Assembly: GCA_023451735.1 (NCBI GenBank)
Contig: JAEXYH010000015.1
Coordinates: 1 to 64,000 of the forward strand
Reading direction: 5' to 3'
Source of the DNA: Pseudomonadota bacterium
GTDB lineage: Bacteria > Pseudomonadota > Alphaproteobacteria > Rhizobiales > Rhizobiaceae
DNA: 64,000 nucleotides
Part shown: one piece after another, positions 36,025 to 44,081 of the stretch
How the letters are laid out: each line of letters opens with the position of its first letter
How positions within the stretch are numbered: the first letter of the stretch is position 1
Made by a program: the position numbers and the translations under genes
The notes under the pieces: model-generated
Seen by the model: only the letters and a program-made list of their open reading frames with translations
Told to the model about the DNA's origin: nothing
The model's database searches: none

Positions 36025-37182
36025 ATGTCTGATGTGAGGCCCAAGCTTAAGCCTGCGATCATGCAGATGGTGCGAGCGTTCTGCTTCATGCAGATGCTCG
36101 CATCCCTTGCAGTGCTGGCGAGTGGTCATCATGCGCTGGCTGGCACGACCGTGGTCGATATCACCGGACGCAGGGTCGAACTGCCCGCTCCGGCGAAGCG
36201 GATCCTGCTGGACGCGCCTGCCTACTATCTGGCCCTGCCGCTCCTCACGAAGAATGCCGGGGACCTGATCGTCGGCGTGAGCAATTCGCCAAGCGGACGC
36301 GACTTCGGGGGCGGCGCCCAGATGCTGCGCGATTTGGTCGATAAGCCGCGTGTCGGCAGTATCTTCGCGCGGACCTTCTCGATCGAAAAAGCACTGGAGC
36401 TCAAACCCGATCTCCTGATCGCATCATCCGTCGTACACGGGCAGGCAACGGCGATCGAAGAGGCTTTTGCCAAAGTCGGGATTCCAATCATCTATGTCGA
36501 TTTCAGTACCGACCCTGGCAAGAACACCGCCGCAAGCATCGAGATCATCGGTCAAAGCATCGGCGCGGAGGACAACGCAGCGGCGTTCCTGAGTTTTTAC
36601 CACCGCCACGTCAACCGGATCACCGATCGGTTGAAGTCGGCCGGTGTGACTCGCTCGAAACTGCTCGTGACGTCTCGCGGTCCGGGCGTGCGGTGCTGCT
36701 CCGCATCGCCGGACAGCGGTGTGCTCGCCTATTTTGACGGGCTGGGTATTACCAACATCGCCGGCGACAAGGCGCCATCGCGTCTATCACCGACCGTCCA
36801 ACTCAGCCTCGAATATATCATCGGGCGCGACCCGGACGTGCTCGTGGTCAATGCCATCGGAAAAGGCCCGGACTCGGTTTTCGGCGAACCGCCGACAGTG
36901 GCGCAGGGTATCGCTTCGCTCGAGAAGCTGCGTTTGGAGCCCGGTTTCCGCGATCTGTCCGCGGTCCGTAACGGCCGCGTCCATGCCGTCGACCTCTCGC
37001 TCCTGATCTCGCCACTCAGCTTCGTTGCATTCGAGGCGCTCGCAAAATGGGTCCATCCCGAATTGTTCGCGAACATCGACCCGCAGGCGACGCTCGACGA
37101 AATCAATGCGCGTTTCCTGAAAACCCCACTCAAGGGGCCGTTCTGGGTCAGCCTCGACTCGGCAACCGGCAACAGCCCATGA
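36025..37182 (+). CDS. Siderophore ABC transporter binding protein
   Basis: Periplasmic substrate-binding protein of the FecB/BtuF fold, 385 residues. Signal sequence about residues 15-40 (VRAFCFMQMLASLAVLASGH). The mature start TTVVDITGRRVELPAPAKRI is typical. It lies 16 bp after the receptor gene and overlaps the permease gene (ATGA). Delivers the siderophore, or its iron, to the permease. Confidence 0.9.
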   Translation: MSDVRPKLKPAIMQMVRAFCFMQMLASLAVLASGHHALAGTTVVDITGRRVELPAPAKRILLDAPAYYLALPLLTKNAGDLIVGVSNSPSGRDFGGGAQMLRDLVDKPRVGSIFARTFSIEKALELKPDLLIASSVVHGQATAIEEAFAKVGIPIIYVDFSTDPGKNTAASIEIIGQSIGAEDNAAAFLSFYHRHVNRITDRLKSAGVTRSKLLVTSRGPGVRCCSASPDSGVLAYFDGLGITNIAGDKAPSRLSPTVQLSLEYIIGRDPDVLVVNAIGKGPDSVFGEPPTVAQGIASLEKLRLEPGFRDLSAVRNGRVHAVDLSLLISPLSFVAFEALAKWVHPELFANIDPQATLDEINARFLKTPLKGPFWVSLDSATGNSP

Positions 37183-38249
37183 CCGCGGACGTTCCGAAGT
37201 TGTCCGGCCATCGGGACACCGTTCTCGCCGCCTATGAGCAACGCAACCTGCGCCGCATGATGATCCTGCTCGCGCTCGTTGCCTTGCTGGTCGTTTCCTT
37301 TGTCGTCGATCTCTCGATGGGGCCGTCGAGCCTTGGCGTGATGGATACGCTGCGCGCGATATTGTGGCCGGCGGAGGCATCCCGGACAGCGTCCGTCGTC
37401 ATCTGGGATGTGCGCATGCCGGCAGCCGTCATGGCTGTTCTGGTAGGCGTGGCGTTATCGCTCGCCGGCGCTGAAATGCAGACCATCCTCGACAATCCGC
37501 TGGCGAGCCCGTTTACGCTCGGCGTGTCATCCGCGGCCTCGCTGGGCGCGGCGCTCGCCATCGTCCTCGGCATCGGCATTCCCGGCATACCGACGAGCTG
37601 GATCGTCACTGGCAACGCATTCATCTTCGCCTTTGCGTCCGTGCTGCTGCTGCAAAGCCTGACGGGCATGCGCGGCGCCGGCGTCGACAGCCTCGTGATG
37701 TTCGGCATCGCGCTCGTCTTCACCTTCAACGCGCTGGTGGCACTGATCCAGTTCGTCGCCTCGGCCGATGCGCTGCAGCAGCTTGTATTCTGGGGCATGG
37801 GCAGCCTGACCCAGGCGAGTTGGGAGTCCATCTCCGTTCTCGGCATCGTCATCCTGTTGGTCGTGCCGTTTTCAATGCAGGCGTCGTGGAAGCTGACGAC
37901 GCTGCGCCTCGGCGAGGATCGCGCACGCTCATTTGGGGTGAATGTGACGCGGCTGCGCTTCCTGTCGCTGTTCAGGGTGAGCCTGCTGGCGGCGACCTCC
38001 GTCGCCTTTGTCGGCACCATCGGCTTCATCGGCCTGGTCGGCCCGCATATCGCGCGGCTCCTGATCGGCGAAGATCACCGCTTCTTCCTGCCGGCGAGCG
38101 CGCTGACGGGCGCCGTGGTGATGGCGCTGGCCGACATTGCCAGCAAGCGCATCGCCCCCGGCATCATCGTCCCGATCGGCATCGTCACCTCGCTGGTCGG
38201 CCTGCCCGTGTTCTTCTGGCTGATTTCCCGCCGCCGGGAGCGACTGTGA
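37179..38249 (+). CDS. Siderophore ABC transporter permease (FecCD family)
   Basis: Inner-membrane permease, 356 residues with about nine hydrophobic segments. FecCD hallmarks are VRMPAAVMAVLVGVALSLAG, NPLASPFTLGVSSAASLGAA and FIGLVGPHIARLLIGEDHRF. Start at MTADVPKLSG, overlapping the preceding stop. Only one permease gene is present, so it would act as a homodimer. Confidence 0.93.
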   Translation: MTADVPKLSGHRDTVLAAYEQRNLRRMMILLALVALLVVSFVVDLSMGPSSLGVMDTLRAILWPAEASRTASVVIWDVRMPAAVMAVLVGVALSLAGAEMQTILDNPLASPFTLGVSSAASLGAALAIVLGIGIPGIPTSWIVTGNAFIFAFASVLLLQSLTGMRGAGVDSLVMFGIALVFTFNALVALIQFVASADALQQLVFWGMGSLTQASWESISVLGIVILLVVPFSMQASWKLTTLRLGEDRARSFGVNVTRLRFLSLFRVSLLAATSVAFVGTIGFIGLVGPHIARLLIGEDHRFFLPASALTGAVVMALADIASKRIAPGIIVPIGIVTSLVGLPVFFWLISRRRERL

Positions 38250-39064
38250 TGGACGCATCCCGCGCGCTGACCATTGCCGATCTCGCGGCCGGCTATCGAA
38301 ACCGGCCCGTGCTGCAAGGCTTGCGCCTCACGCCGCTCGAGGCCGGCAAGGTGACGGCTCTGGTCGGCCCGAATGCCGCCGGAAAGTCCACGCTGCTGCG
38401 CAGCCTCGCGGGGCTGGTGTCCTCGACCGGCACCATTCGCCTCGGTGAGCGCGATCTCAACGCGCTACGCCTGGCCGAGCGGGCGCAGTATGTGGCCTAC
38501 ATGCCGCAGGCGCTGCCGCAAAGTGCAGAACTGTCGGTTCTGGAGGCGGTCATCAGCGCGCTGAAGGCATCGCCACTGGCATCTTTCGATGGCTCAGGGC
38601 CCGCGAGCCACCGCCGCGCAGTCGGCGTCCTGGATCGGCTCGGCATCCTGGATCTGGCGATGGAAGGCATCGGACGGCTTTCCGGCGGGCAGCGCCAGCT
38701 TGCCAGCCTCGCACAGGCCATCGTGCGCGCCCCTCATCTGCTTCTGCTCGATGAACCGACCAGCGCGCTCGACTTGCGCCATCAGCACGATGTCATGACA
38801 ATCGTGCGCGAATTGGCGCGCGAGGGACGGATCGTCGTCGTGGTGCTGCATGACCTGACACTGGCTGCGAGCTGGGCCGACCATCTGGTCGTCCTCGACC
38901 GCGGCACGGTTGCTGCCGAGGGACCGCCTGAGAGCGCCCTCACCCCGTCCATATTGTCCAACGTCTATGGTGTGGAAGCTCGGGTCGAGCACTGCTCGCG
39001 GGGGCGCCTGCACGTCATGGTCGATGGCCCCTCAAGCGCCAAGGAAATCCGTCATGCAAGCTGA
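38249..39064 (+). CDS. Siderophore ABC transporter ATPase
   Basis: A 271-residue ATPase of the FepC/FhuC type. Walker A GPNAAGKST, ABC signature LSGGQRQLASLAQA, Walker B LLLLDEPTSALD, H-loop LHDLT. The start ATG overlaps the permease stop (TGATG). The long open frame starting further upstream is a shadow of the permease. Confidence 0.93.
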   Translation: MDASRALTIADLAAGYRNRPVLQGLRLTPLEAGKVTALVGPNAAGKSTLLRSLAGLVSSTGTIRLGERDLNALRLAERAQYVAYMPQALPQSAELSVLEAVISALKASPLASFDGSGPASHRRAVGVLDRLGILDLAMEGIGRLSGGQRQLASLAQAIVRAPHLLLLDEPTSALDLRHQHDVMTIVRELAREGRIVVVVLHDLTLAASWADHLVVLDRGTVAAEGPPESALTPSILSNVYGVEARVEHCSRGRLHVMVDGPSSAKEIRHAS

Positions 39065-40178
39065 CACCACACAATCCGCCTGGTCGCGTCGGGCGCAGCT
39101 CGACGTTGCGATTGCCGAGCCTGAACGTCTCATCGCACGGATGATCGAGCATTTCGCCGAGAGCAACGCCGAAATCGCGCATACTGGAGGCCGCTGCTCG
39201 GCGACTTTCCTCTACAGCCAGCTCTTCATGCAGGCTCGCCCGAACGGGGTCGCCCTCGAGGCCGTATCGGGCGACGACATCGGCCTCTCCGCCATGAAGT
39301 CCGTCGCGGCGCGCCTCTTGATTGAATATGCGGATGGAGAACCGCCGCGGCTCGCATGGACGGGGCATGGCACGGATGCCACTGCTTTCCCGAATTTTCG
39401 TGAGATGACGGTCACGCGGATTATCGACGTGACCGCACATATGCGCCGCATCACGCTCTCGGGCAGCGATCTTGATCCGCGTTACGCAACGCATGGCCAA
39501 CATATCAAACTGCTGTTGCCCCCCGAAGGCGTCGTCAAGCCGGAATGGCCCGTGCCAGGCCAGGACCACCTCCCCGTCTGGCCGGCCGACGGCCGCAGAC
39601 CAATGATGCGCACGTTCACGGTGCGTCACGCCGATGTCGCCGCCGGAACCATCGATGTGGATTTCGTGCTGCACGGCGATGACGGCGTTGGTTCACGCTG
39701 GGCCATGAGGACGCAACCGGGCGACCTCGTCGGCGTGCGCGGGCCGATCGGTCCCCCCTTGGCCAAAGTCGACTGGTATCTGCTCGTCGGCGACGAAACG
39801 GCGCTGCCCGGAATCGCGCGCACGCTAGAATCTTTGCCTGCGACGGCTAAAGGTGTGGCGATCATCGAGGTGTCCGATGCGAGCGAGCAGCAGCCGATCC
39901 GTTGCAAGGCCGATATCGAGATACGCTGGCTGCATCGTAACGGCTCGCCGGCCGGGACAACCTCTCTGCTGGTCGATGCCACCCGCGCGGTCGAGATGCC
40001 GCCTCCCGGCACCAGCTTCCACGCCACGGCCGGTGTCGAATACACCGCCTTCAAGGCGATCCGCCGTTATTGGCGGGAGGAATTGCAGCTCGACAAAAAG
40101 GCCGTGCTGCCTGTCGCCTATTGGCGCCGTGGCAGTGCCGAAGGTGACGTCGCTGCCGCCGCCGCCGACGACGACTGA
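39054..40178 (+). CDS. Siderophore-interacting protein with DUF2218 domain
   Basis: A 374-residue flavin-dependent ferric-siderophore reductase of the ViuB/SIP type. The N-terminal about 90 residues are a DUF2218 domain (FAESNAEIAHTGGRCSATFL). They are followed by the FAD-binding domain (MRTFTVRHADVAAGTIDVDF, GPIGPPL) and the NAD(P)H-binding SIP domain (YLLVGDETALPGIARTLESL, YWRRGSAEGD). It likely frees iron from the imported siderophore in the cytoplasm. Overlaps the ATPase gene by 11 nt and is the last gene of the uptake operon. Confidence 0.9.
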   Translation: MQADTTQSAWSRRAQLDVAIAEPERLIARMIEHFAESNAEIAHTGGRCSATFLYSQLFMQARPNGVALEAVSGDDIGLSAMKSVAARLLIEYADGEPPRLAWTGHGTDATAFPNFREMTVTRIIDVTAHMRRITLSGSDLDPRYATHGQHIKLLLPPEGVVKPEWPVPGQDHLPVWPADGRRPMMRTFTVRHADVAAGTIDVDFVLHGDDGVGSRWAMRTQPGDLVGVRGPIGPPLAKVDWYLLVGDETALPGIARTLESLPATAKGVAIIEVSDASEQQPIRCKADIEIRWLHRNGSPAGTTSLLVDATRAVEMPPPGTSFHATAGVEYTAFKAIRRYWREELQLDKKAVLPVAYWRRGSAEGDVAAAAADDD

Positions 40179-40409
40179 TCTCGCGGGCAAGACGGCCTCG
40201 TCGATCGACAGCAACGCGCGCCTGCAGGGAACCTGGCTGCCACACCAGGCGTGATCGTTTGTGCTGCCGATTTAGCGCGCGCGATGCCGCAAGCTGCTCC
40301 GGCAGGACAACAGGAACGTAACGTGAGCGTGCAGTCGAAAGTACCGGGAGACCGGATTCAAGTCTTCAACCGATAGCGATTTTAAGATGTTGAATTCGTG
40401 CCATAAAAA

Positions 40410-40486
40410 TGGCGCGAGAGACGGGACTCGAACCCGCGGCCTCCGCCGTGACAGGGCGGCGCTCTAACCAACTGAGCTACTCCCGC
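40410..40486 (-). tRNA. tRNA-Asp (anticodon GTC)
   Basis: On the minus strand the acceptor GCGGGAG pairs with CTCTCGC, the D-arm is GCTCAGTTGGTTAGAGC, the anticodon loop CTGTCAC carries GTC, and the T-loop TTCGAGT is closed by GCGGG/CCCGT. CCA is encoded. The acceptor has one G-T pair. It is intact and not disrupted by the nearby island. Confidence 0.97.
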
Positions 40487-40731
40487 GTGGACGTGGACTG
40501 TGTCCCGCAGTGAGGGTGGGAATAAAGGGAGGTCATGACGAAGTCAAGCAGCTTGGTGTGACCTTTTTCAAAGCTGTCCCCAACCGTCTGAGGTTCGGCC
40601 GTTTCAAGGCGGCAAATGCAAATAACCCCATATTTTACTGGCAAAACGACGTAGGCGGATTCGCATAGAATCGTCTAAGCCCTGCGATGTCCCAGGTTTT
40701 GTGACGGTTTATAACGGAAAGGCCAGTTCTC

Positions 40732-41049
40732 ATGGCAGATACCCCAGACACCCCCGCGAAGGCGCCCGCGCCTCCGACCATCACCCTCAAGCATCTGGCG
40801 GCCGCGCTGGCCGAGACTCACGAGTTGTCGAAGAAGAAGGCCGAAGAGATTCTCAACGACATGGTCGGCAAGATGACCGAGCATCTCAAGAACGGCGACC
40901 GCATTCGCATCGTCGGCCTCGGTATCCTCCAGGTCCGCACCCGCGCCGCCCGTACCGGTCGCAACCCGGCCACCGGCGAAGAGATCCAGATCAAGGCCAG
41001 CAAGAAAGTCGCCTTCCGCCCGGCCAAGGAGTTGAAGGACGCGGTCTAG
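40732..41049 (+). CDS. HU family DNA-binding protein
   Basis: A 105-residue histone-like protein with an N-terminal Pro/Ala extension (MADTPDTPAKAPAPPT), then the HU dimer fold (LAAALAETHELSKKKAEEIL) and the DNA-wrapping arm (LGILQVRTRAARTGRNPATG, ending KKVAFRPAKELKDAV). RBS GGAAAGG lies upstream. It is the last core gene before the island, whose first repeat begins at the base after its stop codon. Confidence 0.95.
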   Translation: MADTPDTPAKAPAPPTITLKHLAAALAETHELSKKKAEEILNDMVGKMTEHLKNGDRIRIVGLGILQVRTRAARTGRNPATGEEIQIKASKKVAFRPAKELKDAV

Positions 41050-41177
41050 AGTGTCGTTTCTGAAAGTGTAACTCAAAATCGAAAAAAGGCCCGCCAAACG
41101 CAAGTTTGCGCGGGCCTTTCCTTTGAAAGATGTAACTCAAGGTCATCGAATAAAGTGTCGTTTCCAGAAAATGTAAC
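41050..41177. repeat. Imperfect direct repeats at the island edge
   Basis: AGTGTCGTTTCTGAAAGTG (start 41050) recurs as AGTGTCGTTTCCAGAAAATG (start 41154). Both end in TGTAAC. A half copy, GAAAGATGTAACTCAA, lies at 41125-41140 and matches the right part of copy 1. They bracket the HU terminator and directly precede the first recombinase gene, so they may be attachment or recombinase-binding sites. Confidence 0.6.
41085..41120 (+). terminator. Terminator of the HU gene
   Basis: AAAGGCCCGC (41085-41094) pairs with GCGGGCCTTT (41110-41119), and an inner CAAAC/GTTTG stem is capped by GCAA. The flanking A and T runs would let it work in both directions. Confidence 0.9.
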
Positions 41178-41302
41178 CGACACGCCAGAAACCTATTATC
41201 CCACAATAACTTAGCTAGTTTCGCGAACTGTGCGTAATTCCACCTACACACGCCGACCGAACAATGGGACTTTCGCCGTCGATCCTGCGCGGAACGACGT
41301 GA

Positions 41303-42529
41303 ATGTTCGAAAATACGCCGCTTCGAACGAAGCAGATTCGACTTGATACCGGTGACCGCTATCCGCTGACCGTCAGCGCAGAGGGCATCCCTGTTTGGTG
41401 GCCCAATCTGTACTGCTCTGTTGAGCTTCATCAAACCGGACTGGCCTACCCTACGATGGTCGCGCAGATGAACGCGATCTGCCTTCTTCACAACATTTGC
41501 GTCAGCCGAAACATTGATCTCGACCAACGGATTGGAACAGTAACGCTCTTCAGTCCGGAAGAGATCAATCTCTTGCGCGACCAACTCCGCCGCACATGTC
41601 GCAATGGCATGCCTTCCGACGGCATCACCTCGGTTGCGGTAGTTGGCAACGCCCATTGGCGAGACCGATTGAAAGCAATTGCCAAATACATTGTTTGGCG
41701 CTGCGAGCCGGTTCTGGATCGGATGGGATTGAGCGATCAGCGCCTACCAGAAGCCCGGCATCGGCTGGAGCACTTCCCAGAAAAACTCGTCGGGACAATA
41801 AGGGTGCGGAGAAACACCAACAAGGAAGGTCTGGATGAGGTCGCTCAGAAAGCCTTTCTTGACGCAATCACTCCAGGACACCCCACCAATCCGTTTCGAC
41901 CACGCAATCAAATTCGCAATCAAGCATTGTGGATGATTTATTGGGATGCAGGTCTTCGTCGAGGAGGCGCGCTTCTCATGTCAGGGCACGATCTGCGACT
42001 ATCTGGATCCTCACCTTCCGTATTTGTTGCCCGCAGGCCAAACGATCCAGAAGATCCGCGAAGCGTTGAACCTCGAAATAAAACCTCCGCGCACCAAGCC
42101 TCAATCGGTCCAGATACGACAAGGCTGTTGCACAACTTTGTAAATTATGAGCGACGGAAGTATCCCGGAGCAAAGAAAAGCAAATTCGTCTTTCTATCGC
42201 AGAAAGGCAAATCAAATGGCAAAGCGCATCCACTCTCGCCGAGCACAGTGGACAAAATGTATCGACGTCTGCGGGATCTTGTGCCCGGTCTTCCTGCGGA
42301 CTTCACGACCCACGTCCTGAGGCGAACCCACAAGGACCGAATGGGTGACGCGGCCGAGGAAGTCGGCCTTGCATTCGACATGGAACGCCTTGTCATAAAT
42401 CAGGAAAGCGGTTGGACCGCCACCTCAGACTCCCTCTTTGAGTATCAACGTCGTCGTTTGAGAAAGAAAGGCAACAAACTCTCTGTTCTGATGCAAGACA
42501 GGACGAAAGTGATGCGCGGAGATGAGTAG
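41303..42529 (+). CDS. Tyrosine recombinase, first of three (GinA-like)
   Basis: A 408-residue integrase-type protein. The catalytic set is visible: Arg in WDAGLRRGG (R219/R220), His-x-x-Arg in HVLRR (H337, R340) and Tyr in LFEYQRR (Y381). It is the promoter-proximal gene of the recombination operon and its last codons overlap the start of the second recombinase by 8 nt. Such trios act together on one site. Alternative class: RIT element recombinase, but the fourth gene and helicase argue for GInt. Confidence 0.8.
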   Translation: MFENTPLRTKQIRLDTGDRYPLTVSAEGIPVWWPNLYCSVELHQTGLAYPTMVAQMNAICLLHNICVSRNIDLDQRIGTVTLFSPEEINLLRDQLRRTCRNGMPSDGITSVAVVGNAHWRDRLKAIAKYIVWRCEPVLDRMGLSDQRLPEARHRLEHFPEKLVGTIRVRRNTNKEGLDEVAQKAFLDAITPGHPTNPFRPRNQIRNQALWMIYWDAGLRRGGALLMSGHDLRLSGSSPSVFVARRPNDPEDPRSVEPRNKTSAHQASIGPDTTRLLHNFVNYERRKYPGAKKSKFVFLSQKGKSNGKAHPLSPSTVDKMYRRLRDLVPGLPADFTTHVLRRTHKDRMGDAAEEVGLAFDMERLVINQESGWTATSDSLFEYQRRRLRKKGNKLSVLMQDRTKVMRGDE

Positions 42530-44081
42530 ATCAACTACACTTGCCGACGAACACCTGCTGTTTCCGGACCAAGGTATTCTTGTAGATGTAGCAGGTTTCA
42601 CTGTCGATGCGAGCGGATAGATCTGGCACCTCAATCACTCAATCGACAACTTAACGCTCAATTTCAGTCTACTGAAGATCCGACCTGGCTCTCTGTTGTC
42701 GTCTATCGCCAGCTACATGGCTGAACGCATCAAGACAACGCCAAGCAGGACGGTGCACAACATTTTTGGCGCTTTGTGCCACCTTCACAGAAGCGAAGCA
42801 TTCAGAATCGCCGATTCTCGCGGCTCCGCTGTTACAGAGACCGTATTTAGCGACCTCCTGGCCCTTCCACGCTTTGCGCGCGAACGGCTGACCCACATTC
42901 GGTCATGGTACTCCTGGTGCTCGCTTCAGGAACTGGAGCAATTTCCAGACGTGATCGCAGATCAACTTCGTGAAATCAGGATAGGTTCGAATGAAGTTGG
43001 TCACGCCGTTCGAACTCAAGATCCAATAGAGGGTGCATTCGATGAAATTGAGCTCATCGCGATCGTCAGCAAACTGCGAGCTCTAGGCCCCCGCCTCTTG
43101 TCCACCGCAGAGATTGCTATCTGCTGGCTCGCGATAGCAACAGGATGCAACCCGCACGCTTTCGCACTGCTGCGCGAAGAAGACCTCAAGCACCTTGTAG
43201 AAGAGGAGACTGGTCGAATCCACGGACGCCTAGAAGTACCGCGGATAAAGAAAGGTGCGACGCAAACGCGGCGTGGCTATCACCCCAAAATGCTCAACGA
43301 GGAAATCGATCAGTGTGTCACACAACTAATCATCGAAAACCAAAAAAGTCGCGAGAGCGGAAGCTGGCCAGAAGGTTGCGCATATCCGTTGTTCCCACGA
43401 TCTGAACCGAACCTGCGGCGGTTGAACGGCCAGCTGCGCGAATACGCAATGCACGGCAATTCGGGCTTCATTACAAGACTGCTAGTGCGCGCAGTAGAAA
43501 AACTACAGATCTATTCGCATCGCACGGAAGGCCCTTTGCACGTCACAGCAAGACGGTTCCGCCGTACTTACGGCACCCGAGCAGTTGAAGAGGGAGCGAC
43601 ACCGTCCGAGCTAGCAGTCATGCTCGATCACTCGACACTTGACACCGTCTTTGCCTACTTTGAGACGCGTGCCAATCAAGTACTTCGCCTCGATGCCGCC
43701 GCGGCACTGACGCTCGCACCGATCGCCGATGCCTTTATGGGAAGACTAGTCAACGAGGAACGAGACGCAATCAACGGCGACAATATCGCGAAGCGCATTC
43801 CGTGGTATAGGCGACACCCTAATAAATCGCCAGAAAAGAATGGGCACCTCGGCACGTGCGGTGCTGGCGCCTGTGGATTGTTCGCTCCGATAAGTTGTTA
43901 CACTTGCCAGCAATTCCAGGCCTGGAAATCAGGACCGCACGAGGAAGTACTTAACTGGCTGTGCGCCGAGCGCGATCGCCGGGAACAGGATGGCCTCGAT
44001 CCTCAAATAGTCAATTTTCACAATGCCACGATCTTAGCTGTGGCAGAAGTGGTCGTCGCATGCAGAGGCGACATCACATGA
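42522..44081 (+). pseudogene. Tyrosine recombinase, second of three (GinB-like), with in-frame amber stop
   Basis: The natural frame starts at the ATG overlapping the end of the first recombinase (MSRSTTLADEHLLFPDQG) and runs 519 codons, but codon 33 is TAG (42618-42620). After it the same frame continues with IWHLNHSIDNLTLNF. Re-initiation could occur at ATG 42696 or 42717. The C-terminal part keeps ARRFRRTYGTRA and MLDHSTLDTVFAYF. The first catalytic Arg is not evident (TGCNPHAFALL), so this may be a structural partner. Sequencing error is an alternative cause of the stop. Confidence 0.7.

Noticed and set aside
40410..40486. tRNA-Asp as the island attachment site
   Set aside because: The tRNA is intact, points away from the island and is separated from it by the HU gene. 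The repeats at 41050 onward are better candidates.
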